This document shows, piece after piece, positions 41,620-50,800 of a stretch of 64,000 nt of DNA. Below the pieces are notes generated by a model. It was given only the letters and a program-made list of their open reading frames with translations, was not told where the DNA came from and ran no database searches. The stretch's first letter is position 1, and each line of letters begins with the position of its first letter. This DNA is from Bacteroidaceae bacterium (GTDB lineage: Bacteria > Bacteroidota > Bacteroidia > Bacteroidales > Bacteroidaceae). The DNA lies in contig JAKSIO010000002.1 of NCBI GenBank assembly GCA_024398785.1, forward strand, positions 1 through 64,000, written 5' to 3'. The translations under genes were made by a program, and so were the position numbers.

Positions 41620-43854
41620 ATGGAACAAATGACACTAGTCACCGATTTGGCGCTTCTGCTTGTTACAGCAGGATTGACAACATTGGTATTCAAAGCTCTC
41701 AAGCAGCCTCTGATTCTGGGCTATATTGTAGCCGGTTTTCTTGTCGGTCCACACATGGGCCTTATCCCCTCAATCTCCGGAACGGAAAATGTTGAGCAGT
41801 GGTCTGAAATCGGCATCATTTTCCTTCTGTTTGCATTAGGACTTGAGTTCAGTTTCAAAAAACTTATCAAAGTAGGAAACAAAGCTCTTATTCTGATGTT
41901 GACCATTCTGGTAGGAATGACCATTGTAGGATTGGGTGTAGGCAAATTGCTGGGGTTCCAGTCAATGGAATGCATGTTCCTTGGAGGAATCATGTCCATG
42001 TCCTCTACCACCATAATCATAAAAGCATTTGAAGACCTCAAAATCAACAAGTTGCCATTCACACATGTAATATACGGAGAACTTATTATTGAAGATCTGG
42101 TTGCGGTTGTCCTGATGGTTCTGCTTTCAACAATGGCGGCAACCAAGCAGTTTGCCGGCAGTGAAATGCTTTGGGCGCTTGCCAAACTGTTGTTCTTTGT
42201 AGTATTCTGGTTTGTTGTAGGAATGTTCCTCATCCCTACAATTTTCAAGCGTGGCCGCAAATTCATGACAGAAGAAATGCTGACCATATTAGCTGTAGGA
42301 CTCTGTTTTCTCATGGTTGTTCTGGCCAATCTTGCAGGTTTCTCAAGCGCTTTGGGAGCATTCATAATGGGTTCGCTTTTATCGGAAACGCTTGAAGGAG
42401 AAAAAATTGAACATTCAGTCAAAAGCATCAAAGACCTGTTCGGCGCCGTTTTCTTTGTGTCAGTGGGAATGCTGGTAGATCCGCACATCATTGTCCAATA
42501 CTGGAGACCCATTCTTGTACTTACACTTGTTGTCCTTACCATGCGTCCTTTGTTTGCCACTTGCGGCGTATTGTTGGGCGGCAGCGGTCTGATGGCAGCG
42601 GTACGCAGCGGACTTTCCGTGGGTCTGGTAGGTGAATTCGGTTTCATTCTTGTAAGTCAGGGCGTAAAACTGGGAGTAATGGACGGCTACCTTTACCCTG
42701 TTATTGTAGCAGTTTCGGTAATCACCACATTCATCACCCCTATTATGATGAAAGCCGGAGAGCCTTTCGGTATATGGCTTGACAGACACCTGCCTGAAAA
42801 AGTAAGGATAGCACTGCGTCCAGCCCCTGAGGTAGTGAACAGCAAAGAAAAGAAAAGTCAATGGAAAAGGTTATTGTCACTATATTCTATCCGTGTAATA
42901 GTTTATGTTGTACTCATTACCGGTATTGCCATAGGATCAAATTACCTGCTGAACTACATTAACAGCAATCACCCGGAACTGACAGACTCAGGTTGGAAAA
43001 AACTTATCGGTCTTATTATCAACCTTGCCATATATATTCCCTTCCTTTCAGGTCTGATGAACTCCGGCAAAGAATATAAGACCATAATGAACAATTTATG
43101 GAAAGCCGGGGCACATAACCGCGGTCCATTGCTGGCACTGCTTCTGCTGAAAGTCACAATATGTCTGTACGGAGTATTCTACGCCATTTTCTGTTATTTC
43201 ACATTGTCCATCTGGATTATCATTCCAATAAGCATTGTTGTAATTTTCCTACTCTACCTGATCAGAAAGGACATGCAGAAGATGTCATTCATAGAGGCGC
43301 GGTTCTTTGACAATATGGAAGAAAAAGAGCGCAAGGCCCGTGCTGACAAGCCTCTCACAACATCTCTCATGGATGTGCTTGCCGATAAGGACTTGCTCAT
43401 TGAGACATTCCGCATCAGTTCCGATTCGCCTCTGATGGGCAAGCATATCAAAGATATTGACATCCATAAGAATTACAATGTGAACATACTCAAGATAATG
43501 CGCGGTTCGCATATCATCAATCTGCCAAAGGCTACAGAAATCATTTACCCTGCCGATGAAATTGTGGTCATCGGAGCTACACAGAACATAAAAGAATTCG
43601 GCAGCATTGCAACATTCTCAGAAACATTCAAACAGGCTCAGGATCTGTTCATAGGTACCTTTGTTCTTAATGAAAATTCATTCCTTGCCGGCAAAACCAT
43701 ACGCGACAGCGGTATGCGCAACACCGGTTGCACAATAATAGCACTTGAACGTTCCGGAAATTTCTACCTTAACCCCGATGCCGGCTTCTCAATAGAAATA
43801 GGAGACAGGGTATGGTTGGTAGGAGACGAAGCTGCATGCAAACGATTTGTCTAA
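41620..43854 (+). CDS. CPA2-type cation:proton antiporter with two RCK_C domains
   Basis: 744-aa membrane protein. The N-terminal Na+/H+ exchanger domain (about 1-390, 12-13 helices) is of the KefB/CPA2 type, with ILGYIVAGFLVGPH, EIGIIFLLFALGLEFS and SMSSTTIIIKAF. Further helices occur at about 425-545. Two TrkA-C (RCK_C) ligand-sensing domains end the protein (about 595-660 and 670-744). No N-terminal RCK_N NAD-binding domain is evident, so it differs from E. coli KefB/C. The likely role is K+ or Na+ efflux coupled to H+, gated by a nucleotide or ion. It is monocistronic or leads into the radical SAM gene 10 bp downstream. Confidence 0.86.
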   Translation: MEQMTLVTDLALLLVTAGLTTLVFKALKQPLILGYIVAGFLVGPHMGLIPSISGTENVEQWSEIGIIFLLFALGLEFSFKKLIKVGNKALILMLTILVGMTIVGLGVGKLLGFQSMECMFLGGIMSMSSTTIIIKAFEDLKINKLPFTHVIYGELIIEDLVAVVLMVLLSTMAATKQFAGSEMLWALAKLLFFVVFWFVVGMFLIPTIFKRGRKFMTEEMLTILAVGLCFLMVVLANLAGFSSALGAFIMGSLLSETLEGEKIEHSVKSIKDLFGAVFFVSVGMLVDPHIIVQYWRPILVLTLVVLTMRPLFATCGVLLGGSGLMAAVRSGLSVGLVGEFGFILVSQGVKLGVMDGYLYPVIVAVSVITTFITPIMMKAGEPFGIWLDRHLPEKVRIALRPAPEVVNSKEKKSQWKRLLSLYSIRVIVYVVLITGIAIGSNYLLNYINSNHPELTDSGWKKLIGLIINLAIYIPFLSGLMNSGKEYKTIMNNLWKAGAHNRGPLLALLLLKVTICLYGVFYAIFCYFTLSIWIIIPISIVVIFLLYLIRKDMQKMSFIEARFFDNMEEKERKARADKPLTTSLMDVLADKDLLIETFRISSDSPLMGKHIKDIDIHKNYNVNILKIMRGSHIINLPKATEIIYPADEIVVIGATQNIKEFGSIATFSETFKQAQDLFIGTFVLNENSFLAGKTIRDSGMRNTGCTIIALERSGNFYLNPDAGFSIEIGDRVWLVGDEAACKRFV

Positions 43855-43864
43855 ATATATAGTC

Positions 43865-44641
43865 ATGTCCACATTTCTTTGGCAAAGTATAGTATTCGGG
43901 CCCATTCACAGCCGCAGAGTGGGAAACTCTCTTGGTATCAACATATCCCCCTGCAACGGAAAGATATGCTCCTTTGACTGCATTTACTGCGAATGCGGCC
44001 GCAATCCTCATGGAGGACAGCGACTGTCTCTCCCGTCATACACCGATGTTGCAACAGCCATGGAGACGCGCTTTAGACAATTGCACCAAGCCGGAGAAAA
44101 GATTGATTCCATATCCTTTACCGGCAATGGTGAGCCTACCTTGCATCCTGACTTTGAACAGATTATCGGTAAAACGGTTGAATTGAGGGACACCTTCTTT
44201 CCAAATGCGCAGGTCAGTGTATTCAGCAATTCAACCAACCTGCATAAAGAGAGCGTCAGACGGGCTCTGAACAAGATTGACAATCCAATTCTGAAACTTG
44301 ATACTCTCAACCCGGAGCTACTGCAGCTTATCAACGCACCGGCGGGAAACGTCACAATAGAACGCATCATGGAAAACCTGCGTCTTATGAAAGGAGAATA
44401 TATTCTGCAGACCATGTTCCTCAGAGGAGAGTACGATGGCATAAAGTTTGACAACAGTGCGCCCCAATATGCCGTTCAGTGGCAGAATGCCGTTCTGGAA
44501 CTGCGTCCGCGTAAAGTAATGATGTATTCCATTGACAGGGAAACCCCTGTAAAAGAACTTGAAAAAGTTACGCCCGAACAGATGCAGGCTGTAGCCGCAC
44601 CGCTTATCAAGGCTGGAATCGATGTTCAGATAAATGGTTGA
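43865..44641 (+). CDS. Radical SAM protein (COG0731-like)
   Basis: 258-aa radical SAM protein. FGPIHSRRVGNSLGI is typical of the COG0731 group, and the cluster motif is CSFDCIYCEC (C-x3-C-x2-C). SFTGNGEPTLHPDF is the SAM-binding GGE-like segment. COG0731 includes the wyosine-type tRNA-modifying TYW1 relatives, but bacterial members are mostly uncharacterised. An earlier ATG (43847) would overlap the antiporter by 8 bp; I prefer 43865. The stop lies 2 bp from the convergent beta-propeller lipoprotein stop. Confidence 0.82.
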   Translation: MSTFLWQSIVFGPIHSRRVGNSLGINISPCNGKICSFDCIYCECGRNPHGGQRLSLPSYTDVATAMETRFRQLHQAGEKIDSISFTGNGEPTLHPDFEQIIGKTVELRDTFFPNAQVSVFSNSTNLHKESVRRALNKIDNPILKLDTLNPELLQLINAPAGNVTIERIMENLRLMKGEYILQTMFLRGEYDGIKFDNSAPQYAVQWQNAVLELRPRKVMMYSIDRETPVKELEKVTPEQMQAVAAPLIKAGIDVQING

Positions 44642-44643
44642 AC

Positions 44644-45804
44644 TCAGAAACGTACAAAGGCAATCCTGCTTGGTATTTCTCCCGTCTGTCTGACGTACCA
44701 TTGGAGAATACCGTCAGGAGAGTAACAGAACAGCATACCCGGAGACTTGCAGTCTTTGGCATCGGTTACATATATCTGGTGCGATACAGGATTGATTCTA
44801 ACACCATATGGACGTGATATCATTGCTTCCGTTCCGTCCGTAATGAATTTGTCACTTGCAATGGTCTGTGTTCTGACATTGTAAATCATGTAGCTTACTT
44901 TTGACGTTTTCTCAAAAGAGTCCTGATAGAAACCAACAACATAAAGTGAATCTCCTACCAGATCCATGTCGGAACACTGGATATCTATTGTATCAACAAC
45001 AAGATCGGTCTGCGTATCTATAACATAAATACACGATGCAACCGACGTATAGTCATTATCGCCGCGCGAGGAAACATATATGCGGCCATATCCGTCGGCA
45101 AGAATGCATTCCGGATTGATGCCCACATTTATCTGGTACATCTGCGTAAAACTGTTGATATCAATAACAGATACCGTATTGTCATATTGACCGAATTTTC
45201 CTCTGTATCCTCCTGAATTGGCCACATAGATTTTATTATTTGCTGATATAAGCATCTGTTCGGGTTGCAATCCTACCGTACAAGTGTCAACAACAGTAAA
45301 GGAGGCTGTATCTATTTTTGCAACATATCCCAATCTGTCTTTTGACTGGAACGGCGATATAGGACCGGCAAACGAACTGACATAGGCATACCCTCCGCTG
45401 AAAGCAAGATAGCGGCAGTTGGGTATTGCTATCTGGGCAATATGCTCAGCATTCTCAACATTCATAGCCTCTACAAAACCGGAACAGTTAAGAACAGCAT
45501 ACAGTTTTGAGCCATACTGCGCTACGTCATTTCCCACATCGCCAAAACCTATTTTGTCTGTTACAATATGTTTGTTGTTGGTTGCATATACATTTCTGTG
45601 AAAATTGCCTGTTGAAAAATCAAAATAGTCCAGAGAAGCATGGTACGTTCCCATCATGCCCTCATTAATAAGATAGAAACCGTTAAGACCGTCCATATCA
45701 GCCGGAGCGGTCACATTGGTCACAACCGTTCCAACAATCTGGTCAGGTTTTCTGCATGCGGTCAGAAAAATAATAACAGATAATATAAGTAATATGCGTT
45801 TCAT
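44644..45804 (-). CDS. Surface beta-propeller lipoprotein (YncE/BtuG-like)
   Basis: 386-aa lipoprotein with lipobox LTAC (Cys17). The body is a seven-bladed YncE/DUF5074-type propeller with repeated YVAN/YVSS-type strands and INEG near the N terminus, IGLQPEQM-like and YGVRINPVSHQIYVTDA segments. Its shape resembles BtuG of Bacteroides, which binds cobalamin on the surface next to BtuB. It shares one base (TAATG) with the stop of the upstream TonB receptor, so the two are translationally coupled. No SusD is present. Cobalamin as ligand is inferred by analogy; another small ligand is possible. Confidence 0.72.
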   Translation of the reverse strand: MKRILLILSVIIFLTACRKPDQIVGTVVTNVTAPADMDGLNGFYLINEGMMGTYHASLDYFDFSTGNFHRNVYATNNKHIVTDKIGFGDVGNDVAQYGSKLYAVLNCSGFVEAMNVENAEHIAQIAIPNCRYLAFSGGYAYVSSFAGPISPFQSKDRLGYVAKIDTASFTVVDTCTVGLQPEQMLISANNKIYVANSGGYRGKFGQYDNTVSVIDINSFTQMYQINVGINPECILADGYGRIYVSSRGDNDYTSVASCIYVIDTQTDLVVDTIDIQCSDMDLVGDSLYVVGFYQDSFEKTSKVSYMIYNVRTQTIASDKFITDGTEAMISRPYGVRINPVSHQIYVTDAKDCKSPGMLFCYSPDGILQWYVRQTGEIPSRIAFVRF

Positions 45805-47783
45805 TAAAGCGAATAATTCAGTTTGATACTTACATTGGTTCCTGGCATGGGATAACAGCGGACAATCTGATATTGCTGGTTGAAAATATTATTCACATCC
45901 AGCGATACTGAAAAATTGTGCTTTGCCACCAACCATGAATACCTTAATGAGACATCGTGCGTGTACCATGGCTGCTGGTAATAGTCTGCCGTATTGGCCT
46001 GAGATTCGTAACGTTCACCCGTATAGATAAAACTGTAATTCAGGCAGAATGATTTCCAATCTATTCCGGCAATTGCAGAGAAACTGTGGCGCGGAATATA
46101 TGGAATCTGTCCACCATACCACATACTGTTCTTATCAGTTACGTCACGCGCATCCTGATAAGTGTACGTAAAATTTGTATTCAGACCTACCGGACCAAAA
46201 TTCCAGTACGATGCCAATGCCGCATCAACCCCAATAATATCCACACGGCCGTAGTTCAACATAGTCCAGCGGAACTGGTTACCGGAAGGCATAGCCACAA
46301 TTTTGTTGCGCACTTTGTTGCAATAGGCATCAACTGTCAGTTGCAAGTTTTTCAGGACCCCATTGTAAAAGTCTTTCCCATAAACAAATCCCAAGTTGAA
46401 CTGATTGGTAGTTTCCGGTTTGAGATTTACATTTCCTATATATGTATAGTACAGATCGTTCAGCGTAGGCATGCGGAAAATATTCTTGTAAAATGCGCGC
46501 AGAGTAAAATCAATCTGTTCAAACGGTCTGTACGATGCCGTAACTGACGGAGAAAACCTATGTTTGCCACCCTCTCTTTCCTGAACCATTGTATATAACA
46601 GATTGGTCTGGATTTTAACCTGCCACCATAAAAAGGATACAGCAACATTATTCAAAAGAGTATATCTGTGGGGATTTGAAAAATTCTCCAGATTACTGCG
46701 CAGAAAATCATGCTGGAAATCGGTTGATAAAGATAAATTGCACCAGTTGCAAGGTTCAAACAGATTGATCAATGAACAGTATTGGTGGTACAGTTTGAAC
46801 TCATTATTTACATATATTGTTGATGCCGTATTGTCCGGGTCACTGATATAATGCAAATAATCATAGGAAATCTTGGTTTTGAACATCAGGGAATAGACAT
46901 TGCTGAACTGTTCCTGAATGTTTCCCTGAAAAAACAGGTTGGTATCCCATTGTCTCTCATGATTGGTCAAGGACATAGAACGGACAGCTGCACCTGGATA
47001 ACCGCGTTGGCTGTCATAACAGTATAATTTGGCATTCCATTTGCCGCGATTATTGTCAAACTTGCCAAAAAGACCTGCTTCCAGACGGAAAGAATGTACA
47101 TCACCGTTCTGTCGTATCTGTGTAGTATCGGAACCTCCCTCAACAGCGTATGTAAACTTATAACGCCCGCTGGTATACAGATAATCACCGCTAAGCCCAA
47201 GACTTATGTTATCGGACAATTTGAATTCGAACAGAAAAGAGGGATTGAACGTGTCGAATGAACCTGTTCTAAGACTGAATTTATGATGATATCTGTCATT
47301 TGCACCAAATTCAGGGATGCGTGTTTCAAGATAGAGAGCGCTTGAACTGGAAAAATCTTTTGCAGACTGAAAAATAGAACTTTTCTGACCGTTATAGATA
47401 GAAATAGTCTGCATGTTATCCAGACTGAAACGTCCCAGATCAACCACTCCGTTCTGAGCATTCGCCATTTCAACACCATCGTAAAAAACGCCCACATGCT
47501 GACTTCCCATACTACGCACATTGATGGTTTTCATACCGCCTACCCCGCCGTAATCCTTAAGCTGGACTCCGCTGAAGTAACGTACGGCATCGGCAACACT
47601 GTTTGCAGGCATGCGACGCAGAAAATCTCCGTCAAGTATCTGTACCGGAATAATTGTTGTGTTTATATTGCTGGATTCAACAACAACCTCGTCAATTGAC
47701 TGGTCGCCGTTTTGCGCAAGAACACACTTATTCATGGCAGACACCATGAACAAAAACAATAATATAATTCTTGCTGCTCTCAC
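45804..47783 (-). CDS. BtuB-like TonB-dependent receptor
   Basis: 659 aa from a GTG at 47783. The open frame reaches 47969, but the GTG opens a signal peptide (RAARIILLFLFMVSAMNKC, cleaved near VLAQ) and sits 9 nt after a -7 box. There is no N-terminal CarboxypepD_reg domain. The plug (about 35-150) has DEVVVESS, MPANSVADAVRYFSGVQLKD and SQHVGVFYDGVEM. The barrel ends VSIKLNYSL. It resembles BtuB/vitamin B12-type receptors rather than SusC. Coupled with the propeller lipoprotein downstream. No cobalamin riboswitch is visible in the 46-bp upstream gap, so control by the adjacent HTCS proteins is more likely. Confidence 0.82.
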   Translation of the reverse strand: MRAARIILLFLFMVSAMNKCVLAQNGDQSIDEVVVESSNINTTIIPVQILDGDFLRRMPANSVADAVRYFSGVQLKDYGGVGGMKTINVRSMGSQHVGVFYDGVEMANAQNGVVDLGRFSLDNMQTISIYNGQKSSIFQSAKDFSSSSALYLETRIPEFGANDRYHHKFSLRTGSFDTFNPSFLFEFKLSDNISLGLSGDYLYTSGRYKFTYAVEGGSDTTQIRQNGDVHSFRLEAGLFGKFDNNRGKWNAKLYCYDSQRGYPGAAVRSMSLTNHERQWDTNLFFQGNIQEQFSNVYSLMFKTKISYDYLHYISDPDNTASTIYVNNEFKLYHQYCSLINLFEPCNWCNLSLSTDFQHDFLRSNLENFSNPHRYTLLNNVAVSFLWWQVKIQTNLLYTMVQEREGGKHRFSPSVTASYRPFEQIDFTLRAFYKNIFRMPTLNDLYYTYIGNVNLKPETTNQFNLGFVYGKDFYNGVLKNLQLTVDAYCNKVRNKIVAMPSGNQFRWTMLNYGRVDIIGVDAALASYWNFGPVGLNTNFTYTYQDARDVTDKNSMWYGGQIPYIPRHSFSAIAGIDWKSFCLNYSFIYTGERYESQANTADYYQQPWYTHDVSLRYSWLVAKHNFSVSLDVNNIFNQQYQIVRCYPMPGTNVSIKLNYSL

Positions 47784-47792
47784 TTCGGGCCG

Positions 47793-47800
47793 CAAAGTTA
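47793..47800 (-). promoter_or_regulatory. -7 box of the BtuB-like receptor gene
   Basis: TAACTTTG on the minus strand ends 9 nt before the GTG start, giving at most a few bases of leader. The upstream 47819-47844 stem is the terminator of the preceding HTCS gene. Confidence 0.5.
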
Positions 47801-47818
47801 TATAGTTTTTGACAAATA

Positions 47819-47844
47819 AAAAAGCCGGGTTAATCCGGCTTTTT
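47819..47844 (-). terminator. Intrinsic terminator overlapping the HTCS-A stop codon
   Basis: AAAAAGCCGG (47819-47828) pairs with CCGGCTTTTT (47835-47844) around a 6-nt loop, followed on the minus strand by a T-run. The stem includes the last codons of the HTCS gene and its TAA at 47830-47832, so termination is built into the coding sequence. Confidence 0.85.
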
Positions 47845-50800
47845 AGTTGAAGTATGATTTGCTCTGAACTGAGATGGCGTTTCTCCCGTTTCCTGCTTGA
47901 AGACAGTACTGAAATACTGACTTTCAGTAAAACCGGTCTCAATTGCAATTTCAAAAACAGAACGTTCATTCTGTATCAGAAGTTCCTTAGCACGTTCAAT
48001 TCTGATTCTTCTTATGTACTTGTTGCTTGTAACGCCGCACAAACTGCGCATCTTGTTGAACAATGTTGAGCGTGACACGCACATATGGTCAACAATCATA
48101 TCAACATTCAAATCAGGATTGGAGATGTTGTCGTTTATATATTTGTTCATCTTCTGGACAAACTTTTCATCTGCAATACTGAACGTGTACTCTTCGGTAA
48201 TCTCAGGAAGTGACGTAGTTGCATACTGTCTCTTTATTTCAAACCTGTTCTTAAGCTGTCCCTTAAGTATATTGTAAAGAACACGCGTATCAAAAGGTTT
48301 GGGAACAAAGGCATCAGCACCCAATTTATACCCTACTTCCTGATAAGTTGAATCGCTCTTGGCTGTAAGAAGGACTATAGGCAGGTGACTGATTTCCAGA
48401 TCTGACTTAACAGCCTTGCACATCTCAAAACCATTCATGCGCGGCATCATAATGTCACTTACAACAATACTTGGCATCTTTTCACGAATAACTTCAAGAC
48501 CCTCAGCACCATCATGTGCAACATAAATCTTTTTGAAAAGATCTTCATACTCCTCTTTGATGAAATCAAGATTATCCTCCTGGTCATCAACAATAAGGAG
48601 TGTATATCCAAGAGTATTGAATTCTGTTTCCGGATCAATTATTGCATACTTGTCAAGGAACGGATCATCATCCACTGGCTCCGGTACAGTTTCATCATCC
48701 TTAGGAATTTCGTCTTCAGCACTGTTGGTACTCAATTCATTCTGCACCAGGCTTTCCAGACTCATCTCAATATCTTTTACCTGTTCCATCTCTGCTACCG
48801 TCTCCTCAGGGACTGATTCAGGCTGGTTATTTTTTGGAGATGACAGATATGATGAACTGTCTGGTTCAGTCTCTACCATATTGATTGGCAATGTAATAAA
48901 GAATGTGGAACCTACGGTAAGATTCTTATATACACCTACCTGGCCGTTCATTCTTTCAACAATATTCTTGACCGTATACAAACTCAGACCTATACCCGGC
49001 AATGAACGGTCCTCACGTTCGAACGGAGAGAACAGTACATCAGGATTACCCTTGATACCGCGGCCTTCATCAATAACGGATATCTTAAGATTTCCAAGAG
49101 TAGAACGTGAAATCACAACCTGAATAGTACCTTTGTCGCTGAACTTGATAGCATTACTCAGCAACATTCCTATTACTATCTCTATCTTTTTACGGTCTAC
49201 GTTAATATTATCTATGCCGGATTCGTTGTTTTTTACAACAATATCCAAGCCTTTCATTCTTGCACTTACTTTGTAATAAGCAACAATGGATTCAATCCAC
49301 GGAACAATTTCAACATTTGATATTTCAAGCGGAATCTGTGCTCCGTCAGGATTCTGGGCATCGTTGATAAGAATAAGCGAATTAACTTCAATATTTATCT
49401 GGCGTGACAGTGAGTTCAGATATTCCACCAGATCAGGTTCCACATTGTACTTATTCTGAATATTCTTAAAGCCCTTTTCTATATTCGAGATACTCAGGAT
49501 AACAGATTGCAGGGACTTGAATGATATCTGACGGACATACTGCAACTGCTGTTTCTGCAACTCTTTTCTTTCACTCTCACGTTTATCAACAATAGCCTGC
49601 TTCTTTTTACGCACCAAAGGAAGCAGAATACAAACAATCAGGATAAGTATGCAGAATACACAGAATACAGGAAGAATATAATCAATGAACAATCCCAATA
49701 CTTTGAAATTACAGATAGGGCTCATTTCAGTCCAGCCGTTTTTGCAGAAAACACGTCCGTACAACGTATATGATCCTTTATCCAGTTTACTGAAATGCAG
49801 CATAGGATCATTTGTCTGCACATGATATATTTCTTCATTATTTTTCTTGAGGACAAAATCCATATCAAGAGAACTGATAGGATTTACTCTGGTCACACCA
49901 ACAACAAGTTTCAAAGAAGAGAAATCTCCAGGTAGCAACAGACGCGCCCCACCCTGAGTGTTATATTCCTTCTTTTCATCAGTAGAAAGATGAGTCAGTT
50001 TAATCTGCAAATCATCACGACGGGGTTTCATGCCGGGATACGGATTTATTACACACAGTCCGCATGAGCCGGGCAGATATACACGGCCGCTTGCCGATAT
50101 CATTCCTTTGCTGAAGAAATTATTGTTGAGAGGAAGACCATCCTCCTGCGAATAATACTGCATATCCTGAACATTCACATCATTGTTGGCAACAGACACT
50201 TTGTTGTCATTGGAAACCAGCCATATACAGTCATGGAATTTGTCCACTACAATTGTTTTGAAATAAGACTCGCTGTCCTTGGTATCAATAACCTTTACAA
50301 GTTCATTGAACATGCGGTTGTATTTGTAAACACCATCCATTGATGCGAACCATATATTTCCGTCTGCATCAACAGAAGACGATGTAATACGCGATGAATG
50401 CGTATACAGTCTTGAAGCCACCAGAGTCTTGCTGTTGATATCGTATATGGAGAAATGACTTATTGCTGCAACTTTTCCTTTGAAAGGAAATGCTGATACA
50501 ATTACGTCATCGTTAACGTTACCATTATCGAAAATGGTAAAATCTCTTACAACTTTATCTTCAAGATTGAACTTGACATGACGTCCGTTCAGATTGAATC
50601 CCAGAATATCTCCATCAGGAGTGTTGCATGTAATAATGTTGTGATTACCGGAATGATCAAATGTTATTCCCAAATCCGATGTCAGAGGATTCGTTGAGAT
50701 TTTTCCGGTTCTCTTGTCAAAAATGTACACATTATCATATAAAGACAGAATAAGCAGACGGTCTTTGTCCAAACCGGCAATAGCAATAATCTGCATACCC

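Noticed and set aside
47784..47829. Cobalamin riboswitch upstream of the BtuB-like gene
   Set aside because: The gap is only 46 bp and is filled by a terminator and promoter; no B12-box was seen.
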